Positions 1-7,861 of a stretch of 64,000 bases of DNA are shown here, in pieces. The first letter of the stretch is position 1. Each line of letters starts with the position of its first letter. A program made the translations under genes and the position numbers. The stretch lies in assembly GCA_044224905.1 (NCBI GenBank), contig JBGAJN010000001.1:1984001-2048000 (forward strand), in the 5' to 3' direction. This DNA comes from JBGAJN01 sp044224905 (GTDB lineage: Bacteria; Verrucomicrobiota; Verrucomicrobiia; Limisphaerales; JBGAJN01). The notes below the pieces were generated by a model. It saw only the letters and a program-made list of their open reading frames with translations. It was not told the DNA's origin and ran no database searches.

Positions 1-179
1 GCGCGAAGGAACAGTATGCGCTCGAATCGAAGATCGCGACTGGTACCACAGTGGACACCACGCTCGTGGTTGCCTACCTCAAGGGCAGCGCCGCTCCTCA
101 GTGCCCTGCTGCTGGCACATACACCTGGGCTGCCGTTGGCACGACCCCGTCGTGCACGATCAGCGGTCATAGCTACTAA
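1..179 (+). CDS. Type IV pilin-like protein, C-terminal part (5' end outside window)
   Basis: An open frame beginning at base 3 runs 58 codons to TAA at 177-179 and is cut by the window edge. The visible end reads as the C-terminal half of a small type IV pilin or type II secretion pseudopilin. It has a helical lead-in (AKEQYALESK), then two cysteines enclosing a Gly/Thr-rich loop, and ends CTISGHSY. The next gene has the same Cys-loop-Cys-x-[IV]-[ST]-GHS ending on a complete pilin with a prepilin leader, which supports the call. The two are probably tandem paralogues. The diagnostic N-terminal leader lies outside the window. Confidence 0.7.
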   Translation, partial: AKEQYALESKIATGTTVDTTLVVAYLKGSAAPQCPAAGTYTWAAVGTTPSCTISGHSY

Positions 180-245
180 GATATGACTTGCGGCTCGCGT
201 TCGGCTCTGCGCTCCCCGCGTCGAACCGAAACGGGTCGGACAAAA

Positions 246-275
246 AGGCTTGGGGAACTTCCTCAAGCCTTTTTT
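246..275 (+). terminator. Rho-independent terminator after the first pilin
   Basis: A 10-base arm (246-255, AGGCTTGGGG) pairs with 261-270 (CCTCAAGCCT) with one G-T type mismatch and a 5-base loop. A run of six T follows at 270-275. It sits 66 bases after the stop of the partial pilin and before the start of the second pilin, so the two pilins are probably separate transcripts, or the second is reached by read-through. Confidence 0.8.
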
Positions 276-298
276 CGCTTGTGACGATCATTCATTCA

Positions 299-649
299 AT
301 GAGACTCAAAAATTTAAGGTCTGGCTTCTCGGGCTTCACGCTAGTTGAGATCATGATCGTCGTCGCCATCATCGGCGTTCTGGCGGCGATCGCGCTTCCC
401 AATTTTGCCAAAGCCCGTTCAGACGCACAGATTAAGGTTTGCGTTGAAAATTTGACCCAGATCGAAGCAGCCAAACAGCAATGGGGTTTGGAAGTTGGAA
501 GGGGTAACGGCGATCTGCCCACGACCTCCGACTTGATCGGTTCGACGAACTACATCAAGAAATCGCCGGCATGTCCGGCGGGGGGCAGTTACACCTTAAA
601 CGTGATTGGCAGCAATGCGACCTGCACGGTCACTGGACACTCGTTGTAG
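299..649 (+). CDS. Type IV pilin / pseudopilin with prepilin leader
   Basis: A 116-aa protein. ATG 299 is chosen because it gives a short basic leader ending in Gly12, followed by FTLVEIMIVV, the class III prepilin peptidase site (cleavage after G12, Phe at +1, Glu at +5). An upstream in-frame start at 188 would bury the leader and run through the terminator. Residues 13-40 form the hydrophobic N-terminal helix that packs in the pilus core. Two C-terminal cysteines (PACPAGG and NATCTVTG) should close a D-region loop. The family forms pilus or pseudopilus fibres assembled by a GspE/PilB ATPase, and none of those partners is in the window. Whether it acts in piliation or type II secretion cannot be told. 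Confidence 0.85.
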   Translation: MRLKNLRSGFSGFTLVEIMIVVAIIGVLAAIALPNFAKARSDAQIKVCVENLTQIEAAKQQWGLEVGRGNGDLPTTSDLIGSTNYIKKSPACPAGGSYTLNVIGSNATCTVTGHSL

Positions 650-671
650 TCAGTTTATATTCGCAAAGCAC

Positions 672-701
672 AACTCCGCTTCATCGCGGAGTTTTTCTTT
701 T
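672..701 (+). terminator. Rho-independent terminator after the second pilin
   Basis: An 8-bp perfect stem (672-679 AACTCCGC with 686-693 GCGGAGTT) has a 6-base loop and runs into TTTTTCTTTTTC. It lies 22 bases after the pilin stop codon. Confidence 0.85.
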
Positions 702-846
702 TCGGGGACTCCGTGTTGCGGTTTGAACTCAAGTTCATTTCTGGGCAGTCGATACACGTTTGGGACAGCGTGTCCCCAACGCTGATCTGCCGTCGGAATT
801 CATCTTGAGGACGGAGGATCGGAACGCACGTGCCCAACCTAAACCA

Positions 847-1617
847 ATGAACGCGATTGTTAAGATTCAGGATCTGGTGGTCGAGTTTCGGAGCCACGAA
901 ACCAACCAACCCATCAAACGCGCCGTGGATGGCCTCAATCTCGAAGTCGGTGCCGGCGAAGTCTTCGGCTTCCTTGGGCCCAACGGTGCGGGCAAAACCA
1001 CCACGATGAACGTCCTGCTTGGATTTGTGAACGCCACGGCCGGCAATGCTTTTCTTTTCGGCACCAATGTCCGCGACCCGATCGCTCGTCAGCGGATCGG
1101 ATACCTTCCGGAACTGACCTACTACTACAAGTTCCTCACTGCGGAAGAGATTCTCCGTTTTTATGCCGGAATATTTGGAATCCCAAAACGCGAAATTGAT
1201 TCCCGTGTGGATGCAGTCCTGAAACTGGTCGAACTCGAACACGCGCGCAAACGCCTCATCAAAACCTACTCGAAGGGAATGCAACAGCGAGTCGGTCTCG
1301 CCCAGGCGCTGATCAATAATCCGGACTTGCTCATTCTCGATGAGCCGACGAGCGGGCTTGATCCCATCGGTCGGATGAAGGTGCGGGAAATCATTCAGCG
1401 GTTGAAGAACGAAGGGAAAACGATCTTTTTCTCGTCCCACGAACTCGGTGAGGTTGAAACCGTCTGTGACCGCGTAGCGATTCTCAATCAAGGACGTTTG
1501 CAGGTCGAGGGTCGTGTTCATGATCTGGTCGCGAAACATCAAACCAACCTCGAGCAATTGTTCCTGAAAATCATCGGCTACCAGCCGCAGGTGCAAACCA
1601 ACTTTGTTTCCAACTGA
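847..1617 (+). CDS. ABC transporter ATP-binding protein (ABC-2 exporter type)
   Basis: A 256-aa single nucleotide-binding domain. Walker A GPNGAGKT is at 44-51, the signature YSKGMQQ at 141-147, Walker B LLILDE at 161-166 with the D-loop SGLDP just after, and the H-loop SSH at 196-198. The SKGMQQR-type signature and short C-terminus fit the CcmA/NatA/GldA group that powers ABC-2 permeases. ATG 847 is chosen over an upstream TTG (760), which would add unconserved residues. No good Shine-Dalgarno precedes it. The permease starts one base after the stop, so the two are translationally coupled. The substrate is unknown. Confidence 0.93.
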   Translation: MNAIVKIQDLVVEFRSHETNQPIKRAVDGLNLEVGAGEVFGFLGPNGAGKTTTMNVLLGFVNATAGNAFLFGTNVRDPIARQRIGYLPELTYYYKFLTAEEILRFYAGIFGIPKREIDSRVDAVLKLVELEHARKRLIKTYSKGMQQRVGLAQALINNPDLLILDEPTSGLDPIGRMKVREIIQRLKNEGKTIFFSSHELGEVETVCDRVAILNQGRLQVEGRVHDLVAKHQTNLEQLFLKIIGYQPQVQTNFVSN

Positions 1618-1618
1618 T

Positions 1619-2395
1619 ATGAACATTCAGTGGTGCCTCGCCGAAATCGTCATCAAAGAGCTGTATCGTCGGAAGGACTTCTACGTTCTGTTTGTACTCA
1701 CTGCCTTGTTGTCGCTCGTGATGGGCAGCGTGAGCTTTTTCGACGACGACAAGATCGTACGCTATCTCAAGGAAGTTTGTCTGTTGTTGATATGGCTATC
1801 CTCCATCGTCATCGCCATCACCACCGCGGCGCGTCAGATTCCAGCGGAGCGCGAACATCGAACCATTTTCCCGTTGCTGGCCAAGCCGGTCACCCGCGGG
1901 CAGGTGATTGTTGGGAAATTCCTCGGCTGCTGGCTCGCGTGTGGCCTGACTTTGCTGGTGTTCTACGTGTTTTTCGGAACGCTTGCAGCAGTTCGGGAAC
2001 GCGAACTTCATCTGCTTCAACTTGTGCAGGCGGGTTTTCTTCACTGGGTCATGCTGGGTGTGCTCATCGCGATGTGCCTGTTGGGCTCCATCGTATTTGC
2101 CGCACCGTCATCCAACGGCACGATTTGTTTCGTCGTGACGATAGGCATTCTTTTTCTCGGTCGGCATTTGAACAAACTCGCGATGGGGCTGAGTGAACCC
2201 GCGAGCAGTTGGGTGTATGGAATTTACTTCGCGATTCCGCATTTGGAAATCTTCGATGTGCGCGACCTCGTGATACACGAGGCGGCGCTGGTGCCGTGGG
2301 GAGCAGTGATCCTCGCGGGAGTCTACGCCGCGGTTTATGTTTCGCTGCTCCTCGTTTCGACCTGGGTGCTCTTTCGCCGCAAAGCGCTGAACTGA
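1619..2395 (+). CDS. ABC-2 family permease
   Basis: A 258-aa integral membrane protein with about six predicted hydrophobic segments. The first begins near residue 25 (FYVLFVLTALLSLVMGSV), followed by helices around residues 50-70, 100-125, 140-165, 170-185 and 230-252. A cytoplasmic loop carries the EREHRTIFPLLAKPVTRGQ stretch typical of ABC-2 membrane subunits, where the segment after the second helix contacts the ATPase. The start is one base after the ATPase stop and the next gene begins 3 bases after this stop, so the three genes form an operon. The cargo cannot be deduced. Confidence 0.85.
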   Translation: MNIQWCLAEIVIKELYRRKDFYVLFVLTALLSLVMGSVSFFDDDKIVRYLKEVCLLLIWLSSIVIAITTAARQIPAEREHRTIFPLLAKPVTRGQVIVGKFLGCWLACGLTLLVFYVFFGTLAAVRERELHLLQLVQAGFLHWVMLGVLIAMCLLGSIVFAAPSSNGTICFVVTIGILFLGRHLNKLAMGLSEPASSWVYGIYFAIPHLEIFDVRDLVIHEAALVPWGAVILAGVYAAVYVSLLLVSTWVLFRRKALN

Positions 2396-2398
2396 CCC

Positions 2399-3307
2399 AT
2401 GGCTCGGCCCACGTTCATTCTCTCTTTGTTGCTCGTTGCCAGCTTCGGGCTGGCGGCGAAGTTGGTCCCGGATTTCGAATCGCACGGCAAACGGACACGG
2501 GACGAAGGGTTTCTGGCTGCGGTGCTGGGTGACGGTCGGCGTCTCTTCGCAAACCATTTCGTGACCAAGGCGGATGTCTATTTTCACAGCGGATACTATC
2601 CGACGATGTTCGATCAGAACTCCGTCCCACGATCGACTCGCATGGCAATGGCTGCGGGCGTTGCCGAAAAAAATGGCGGTCATGAAGAGTGTGACTACCT
2701 CGGGGCACCGCGCGATTGGCTGGATCGTTTCAGTCGCAACTTTTATATCACCAAGCACACGCACCTCGGAGAACATGGTGAGCACGATGCCCACGACCAC
2801 GCGGAGAAGGATCACGCCGGTGAAGAACCTCACTCCGAAGCCCCGCGTGAAATTCTCCCGTGGCTGCGCCTGTCGGCGGAACTGGATCCGCAGCGGGTGG
2901 AGACATACACCGTGGCGGCCTACTGGTTGCGCCAGCGCATGGGCCGTGTTGATCAAGCCGAGCAGTTCCTCCGTGAAGGTTGGCGGGCGAACCCGAACAG
3001 TCCGGAGATTCTCTACGAATTGGGCCGCGTGTTTGCCGAGAATCGAAAAGACGCCGCGCGTGCCCGGAACGTCTGGGAGCTCGCCCTCCGCAAATGGACT
3101 CAATTTGAAAATGTTAAGCCCGACCCCAACACTTTCGTGCGGCAGCAGATTCTGATCGGCCTCGTCAACCTCGAAGAAGATGCCGGCAATGTGGATCGCG
3201 CGATCGCATACCTCGAGACACTAAAAACTCTGTCGCCGAATCCTGCCGAGTTGACCAAGCGGATCGCATCGTTGAAAAGCGGACGCCGCGTTGCCGATCT
3301 TCAGTAG
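2399..3307 (+). CDS. Exported or anchored TPR-like protein with His-rich segment
   Basis: A 302-aa protein with an N-terminal hydrophobic segment (ILSLLLVASFGLAAKLV) that is either a signal peptide or a membrane anchor. Around residues 118-145 there is a His/Asp/Glu-rich stretch (GEHGEHDAHDHAEKDH) suggestive of metal binding. From about residue 155 to the end there are helix pairs of TPR character (VAAYWLRQRMGRVDQAEQ, PEILYELGRVFAENRKDAARA). It is the last gene of the ABC operon. It may be an accessory factor of the exporter, but no named family is recognised. The metal-binding idea rests only on composition. Confidence 0.7.
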   Translation: MARPTFILSLLLVASFGLAAKLVPDFESHGKRTRDEGFLAAVLGDGRRLFANHFVTKADVYFHSGYYPTMFDQNSVPRSTRMAMAAGVAEKNGGHEECDYLGAPRDWLDRFSRNFYITKHTHLGEHGEHDAHDHAEKDHAGEEPHSEAPREILPWLRLSAELDPQRVETYTVAAYWLRQRMGRVDQAEQFLREGWRANPNSPEILYELGRVFAENRKDAARARNVWELALRKWTQFENVKPDPNTFVRQQILIGLVNLEEDAGNVDRAIAYLETLKTLSPNPAELTKRIASLKSGRRVADLQ

Positions 3308-3317
3308 TTTGCCGATT

Positions 3318-5600
3318 TCATTGAGTGCGGTTTCGCTGCCTGCGGAGAAACCATAGACAACCAGCGCCCGTTAGCGCGGTCGTCGCCATTCCCACCGCGA
3401 GAGTTCGCTCGCGATAGACTAATTGAATGGTGTGTTTTCCCGCTGGAATTTCCACTGCTTGAAACGCGTGATTCGCGCGTAGCAAACTAGTGGCTTGACC
3501 GTCGATGGTTGCGCGCCAGGAGGGCATGAAGGTCTGCGCGATGACGAGCAGGGTGGGGGAAGGCGCCTCCACCTCGGCAGTGATTCGTTCTGCAGAAACA
3601 CTCTGGGAAAGGATGCGAGCATCAATCCGGTTAGTTGCGTTGATCGTCGCCTTTCGGTCCTGTGGCAAATACACGAGGTCTCGCGGGTTGAACTTCGTGT
3701 CGCGCCACGCTCCGAGCGCTTCGCCGGCGGCAGCGAACACGGGCTTTTGCCCGATGGTCAGGAGCGGCATGAATCCGGTTCGAGCACGCCAATCCGTGAC
3801 GTTGCCTGGCGCTGTCATCTGAGCGATGCCAAGAAAATCGGCCAATGGAACGCGTTCGGTTTCCGGACCCGTGAAAAGGATTTGTTCGATCTCACTCTCT
3901 TCGCGCGCCAGCAACGTGGCGGCGCCGCTGGTTTTGGGAAATCCATCGAGCAGGTTTAAGTTGTACCATTGCGCCATGCGTTCGCCCAGAAAACCGTTGA
4001 GTCGATCCTTGACGGTGCGGGTGATCAGAAATGTTTCCGCGGCTGGGGTGAGGGCCAGTCGCGACTCTCCGAATTTCGGCTGAGGTTTCAGCGCCAGTTT
4101 CTCCGCCGCGATGCCGGGAGTGAAAGCCCACGAGGGAATCGACACCGCTAGTCGCGGTACCTGCGTCGCGAGGTCTCCCCAGACAATAAAGATCAACGCG
4201 GCCTTCCACCTGTATTGCGCCGAGTTGGATATGGATTTCAGCAACGCGGTGAGCGCGGCCACGCCGCCAATCAGGAACAGCGCGCGAAATGCCCCATTGA
4301 ATCCCGCGGCGGGCCACTCTGATTTGATGAGCGGTCGCAGTCCGGACATCGTCACCGCGCCGCCAATCACGACGATTGCCAGCGCGCTCGCGATCCAAAG
4401 CGACCGTGTGCGGGTGGGGTTTTCTCTCACTGGTTTCGCCATCGCCGCGAGGGTGAAGGCCGCGAGCAACGGGATTACAAACGTCGCGGCGAAGACGAGT
4501 TTGATCGGGTAGCGCGCCACGCCGACGAACGGGAAAATCTTTTTCAACCAGACGAACAAGTAGCCGTGTTCGCCCAGTGCCAGCACCAGGCTCAACGCGC
4601 CAATCGCCGCCAGTCCTTTGCTCCAGCGATCACTCCGATGCGCCAGCGCAATAAGTGCGAGCACGAAGATCAGAGCTCCGGGATAGTAGGACGTGAGAAA
4701 TGATTGGCCCGCTTGCACGAACATTCCTTGCTCGGTGGTAAAGCAGCGGAACAGCGGCACGAGCAAGTTCGCCCAGCCCCACGCGGGCATGGACCAAAAG
4801 GTTCCTGCAAAACCGCTGTCGCGTTGCGAGTGGGCAAGCAGATCAATAAAGGGCAGCAACTGCACCGCAGTCAATCCGGTGACAATCGCTACGATGGCGA
4901 CGAATCTTCCACCTCGCTGCAAGCCGCCGTCGCGTTTCCATCCGGCGAGCATTGTTGTGAGCGCGATGATCCACGTGAGCAGGATGATTTCCGGTGCGCC
5001 GCTCAGCATTTGCATGGCGCCGAATAAGGCTCCGAAGACAATCCAGCGCTTTCCTTCGGTGCACGCGCGATCGACGCCGAGTACCACCCACGGCATCCAC
5101 CCGAGGGCGACAGTGTAGTTGGGATAGATCAAACTCGACAGCGTGGCGCCACCGAACGTGAAAGCGACTCCCGCGAGCGTCGCAGACCAGCGATCATTCG
5201 TTAGCCGATGCGCGAGAAAATACATTCCCATTCCCGCCAGCCACAGGTGGGCGAGGCAGAAAAAACCCAGCGACCACGGAAGCGGAAGCAGGACGTAGAT
5301 CAGTGCTCCGGGATAAAGAACCATTGTGCCCCATTGCGCCAGAAACGGCACGCCGCAGTGCAGTAGTGGATTCCATTCCGGCAGTTCACCGCGCCAGATG
5401 GATTCGTGGTGATAGAATGCGAACGGATACGCGAGGGAGCCGTAGTCGCGGTAGAAGAAGGATTCGCAGGACTCGCCACTGACGGGCAACAGCACTTTCC
5501 AAAACATCGCGACCAGTAGCAGCGCAAGGCCGATGGCGAAACGCTTGGCGTCAAACCAATCGTCACGTCCGGCAAAGGTTGTTGGTGCGTCGTTGTTCAA
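3318..5600 (-). CDS. YfhO-family multi-spanning membrane protein (paralogue A)
   Basis: A 760-aa protein with many hydrophobic helices over residues 1-480 and a soluble C-terminal domain (about 500-730) closed by a last helix. The first loop carries FFYRDYGSLAYPFAFYHH and WNPLLHCGVPFLAQWG, the acidic or aromatic loop of GT-C-like YfhO proteins. Bacillus YfhO acts in glycosylation of cell-envelope polymers with lipid-linked sugars. Here the substrate is unknown. Its ATG overlaps the stop of paralogue B by 4 bases, so it is the last gene of a three-paralogue operon. The 3' end converges on the ABC operon with a 10-base gap. Confidence 0.82.
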   Translation of the reverse strand: MNNDAPTTFAGRDDWFDAKRFAIGLALLLVAMFWKVLLPVSGESCESFFYRDYGSLAYPFAFYHHESIWRGELPEWNPLLHCGVPFLAQWGTMVLYPGALIYVLLPLPWSLGFFCLAHLWLAGMGMYFLAHRLTNDRWSATLAGVAFTFGGATLSSLIYPNYTVALGWMPWVVLGVDRACTEGKRWIVFGALFGAMQMLSGAPEIILLTWIIALTTMLAGWKRDGGLQRGGRFVAIVAIVTGLTAVQLLPFIDLLAHSQRDSGFAGTFWSMPAWGWANLLVPLFRCFTTEQGMFVQAGQSFLTSYYPGALIFVLALIALAHRSDRWSKGLAAIGALSLVLALGEHGYLFVWLKKIFPFVGVARYPIKLVFAATFVIPLLAAFTLAAMAKPVRENPTRTRSLWIASALAIVVIGGAVTMSGLRPLIKSEWPAAGFNGAFRALFLIGGVAALTALLKSISNSAQYRWKAALIFIVWGDLATQVPRLAVSIPSWAFTPGIAAEKLALKPQPKFGESRLALTPAAETFLITRTVKDRLNGFLGERMAQWYNLNLLDGFPKTSGAATLLAREESEIEQILFTGPETERVPLADFLGIAQMTAPGNVTDWRARTGFMPLLTIGQKPVFAAAGEALGAWRDTKFNPRDLVYLPQDRKATINATNRIDARILSQSVSAERITAEVEAPSPTLLVIAQTFMPSWRATIDGQATSLLRANHAFQAVEIPAGKHTIQLVYRERTLAVGMATTALTGAGCLWFLRRQRNRTQ

Positions 5601-7861
5601 ACCGGCTTCTTCCGTGAAAGGCGCGCCAGCGCGCCCAGCGATCCGACCAGCGCCACTACGGTGATAGCCATGCCGCCGCGGAAGCGGGCGTCTTCGTAAA
5701 TCACGTCCACGCGCTTCGCGCCAGCCGGCACTTCAAGCGCCTGAAACGCGTAGTTCGCGCGCCAGATGGGCGTTCGCTGGCCGTCTACGTAGGCGTGCCA
5801 CGGATGATGAAAGGTTTGCGCGATCACGAGCATGCTGGCCTGGGGAGAATCGACGGTCAGTTCGATTCTTTCGGCGGAGAATTTTTGCGAAATGATTTTG
5901 GCGGAGGTTGTGTTCGTTGTCGTGATGGCGCTGCGCGCTTCGAGTGGCAAATAAACTTCCGCAGCGGGATTGAAATTCGTCGAGCGCAAGGCGGCCAATG
6001 TATTCGTTGCATCGGCGAAGATCGGCCGATGTCCGATCGTTGCCCACGGCAGAGCGCCCGTGCGCGGTACCCACGTGACGGCGTTGGACGGAGATGTTAC
6101 GAGCGAGACGCCGAGAAAGTCGGCGAGTCGTGGCATTTCGGTCGCGTTGGTCGCGTATTGCACGTCCTGCACTTCGCGCTGCCAGCGGAGTTGTAAGGTG
6201 GAGGAACCATTCACCTTTGGAATCTCGTCGAGCAGATTCAAGTTGGACCACAGCGCGAGCCGCTTGCCCGTGATGTCCTTTTTAGCGTCAGAAACCGGGC
6301 TGTTGAGCAGCATTTTTTCGGCGGCGGGCGCAATCATCACTCGAGCTTCACCGATGCGCGGAGGCGTTTCCACTTGGGCGGCTCCGGGCTGAAGTAACAG
6401 GGCGGGAATCGTCGGGTTCAGCGCGGGCTTGTGGGTGATACCGTCGATGCAAAGCAACGCGAGCAAGCCGAGTTGCCAGAGTCGGCGCGGCATCGTGGCA
6501 GAAATGCGGTTGACTAGCACGATGCCCACGACCATGAGAGCCAACACGGTCAAGCGTTCGGTGGCATTGCTGTGCACCACCGACCAGGGTCCGGCCGACC
6601 AAAGTATCCCGGCGGCGGTGAGCAGGAGCAGGATCGAGAGCGCGATCAGCCAACTTGCGTTTCCTTTTCCTGATTCAGAATCGGCCTTCTGAAAATGTGC
6701 GATCGCCACTGCGGCGAGCAGCGGCACGGCGAACGCCGTGAGGAAGACGAACTTCACCGCATAACGACCAACGCCGAGAATTGGAATAGCCGTTCGCAAC
6801 CACGAATAAAGGTGTCCCGCCTCTCCCCACGCCATCACGAGACCGAATAGCGCGACGCCTCCGAGCAATAAAGCGCGTGGTCCGCGCACGCGCACGATGG
6901 CGAAAAGGGCGAGGAGCAGCGTTCCGGCGCCGAGATAGTAGGAGTAGAGAAATTGCTGGGTTGGCTGGATGTATCCTCCTTGATCCGTAATCCCATTGTG
7001 GAACAGCGGCACCAGCAGATTCGCCCAACCATCAAGCGGCATCGACCATTTACTCGTCGCGAAACCGGCGTGGCGATGCGAGTTCGCCAACAGATCCAGG
7101 AAGGGTAGTAGTTGCGCCGCGCTCAAAGCGGTGACGAGCGTAACGATGACGAGCGTTCGTCGGACAAGGGTGGCGCGCGGCGTTTCCGCTTTCAAAAACT
7201 CAGCGATCCCGAGCGCGAGCAAGATTAGCCACGTGAACAGGATGATTTCGGGCACGCCCGACATCATTTGCAACGCAGCGGTAAGCGTCGCCAACAACAG
7301 CAGACGGCCCCCTTCACGCCACGCGCGCTCGACGAGCCATACGACCCACGGCATCCAGCCGAGAGCGACCAGCCAGTTCGGCCACACCATGCTCGCCAGC
7401 ACGGCGCCACTAAACGCGTAGGCCATGCCGGCCACGCTCGCGGCGAATCCGTCGCGACTCCATGCGTCCGCCAATCGATACATGCCAACGCCGCCGAGGA
7501 ACAGGTGAACGAGGCAGAAGAATCCGAGCGACCACGGCAGCGGCAGGAGCAAATAGATCAACGCTCCCGGATACAGCGTCATCGTTCCCCATTGCGCGAG
7601 AAACGGTGCGCCGCAGTTACTCAACGGATTCCATAGCGGAAACAATTCTCCGCGCCAGAACGCCTGGTGGTGGTGATAGGCGAACGGGTAGCCAAGGACG
7701 CCGTAGTCGAAAAAGTAGAACGATTCCCCGCCCGCCAGTATGGGAAAGAACGCGAGGAAAATAAACACCCCGAGCCAGAGACAAAATCGCGGCAGCGTGA
7801 ACCATTCCGCACCGGCGGACGGGCTCGCGTTCTCCGGCGAATTGGAATCGTCAGGCGACAT
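5597..7861 (-). CDS. YfhO-family multi-spanning membrane protein (paralogue B)
   Basis: A 754-aa protein collinear with its two neighbours. It shares the first-loop motifs FYFFDYGVLGYPFAYHHH and WNPLSNCGAPFLAQWGT, the second-loop motif GWMPWVVWLVERA, and the C-terminal LVIAQTFHHPWHAYVDGQ segment just before the final helix. These are the features of YfhO-type membrane glycosyltransferase-like proteins. The start overlaps paralogue C by 11 bases and the stop overlaps paralogue A by 4, which implies translational coupling. Conservation with A and C is strong in the first 200 residues and at the C-terminal APAGxK/R segment, and weaker in between. Confidence 0.82.
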   Translation of the reverse strand: MSPDDSNSPENASPSAGAEWFTLPRFCLWLGVFIFLAFFPILAGGESFYFFDYGVLGYPFAYHHHQAFWRGELFPLWNPLSNCGAPFLAQWGTMTLYPGALIYLLLPLPWSLGFFCLVHLFLGGVGMYRLADAWSRDGFAASVAGMAYAFSGAVLASMVWPNWLVALGWMPWVVWLVERAWREGGRLLLLATLTAALQMMSGVPEIILFTWLILLALGIAEFLKAETPRATLVRRTLVIVTLVTALSAAQLLPFLDLLANSHRHAGFATSKWSMPLDGWANLLVPLFHNGITDQGGYIQPTQQFLYSYYLGAGTLLLALFAIVRVRGPRALLLGGVALFGLVMAWGEAGHLYSWLRTAIPILGVGRYAVKFVFLTAFAVPLLAAVAIAHFQKADSESGKGNASWLIALSILLLLTAAGILWSAGPWSVVHSNATERLTVLALMVVGIVLVNRISATMPRRLWQLGLLALLCIDGITHKPALNPTIPALLLQPGAAQVETPPRIGEARVMIAPAAEKMLLNSPVSDAKKDITGKRLALWSNLNLLDEIPKVNGSSTLQLRWQREVQDVQYATNATEMPRLADFLGVSLVTSPSNAVTWVPRTGALPWATIGHRPIFADATNTLAALRSTNFNPAAEVYLPLEARSAITTTNTTSAKIISQKFSAERIELTVDSPQASMLVIAQTFHHPWHAYVDGQRTPIWRANYAFQALEVPAGAKRVDVIYEDARFRGGMAITVVALVGSLGALARLSRKKPV

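Noticed and set aside
655..1626. 323-codon minus frame over the ABC ATPase
   Set aside because: Antisense shadow of a gene with intact Walker and signature motifs.
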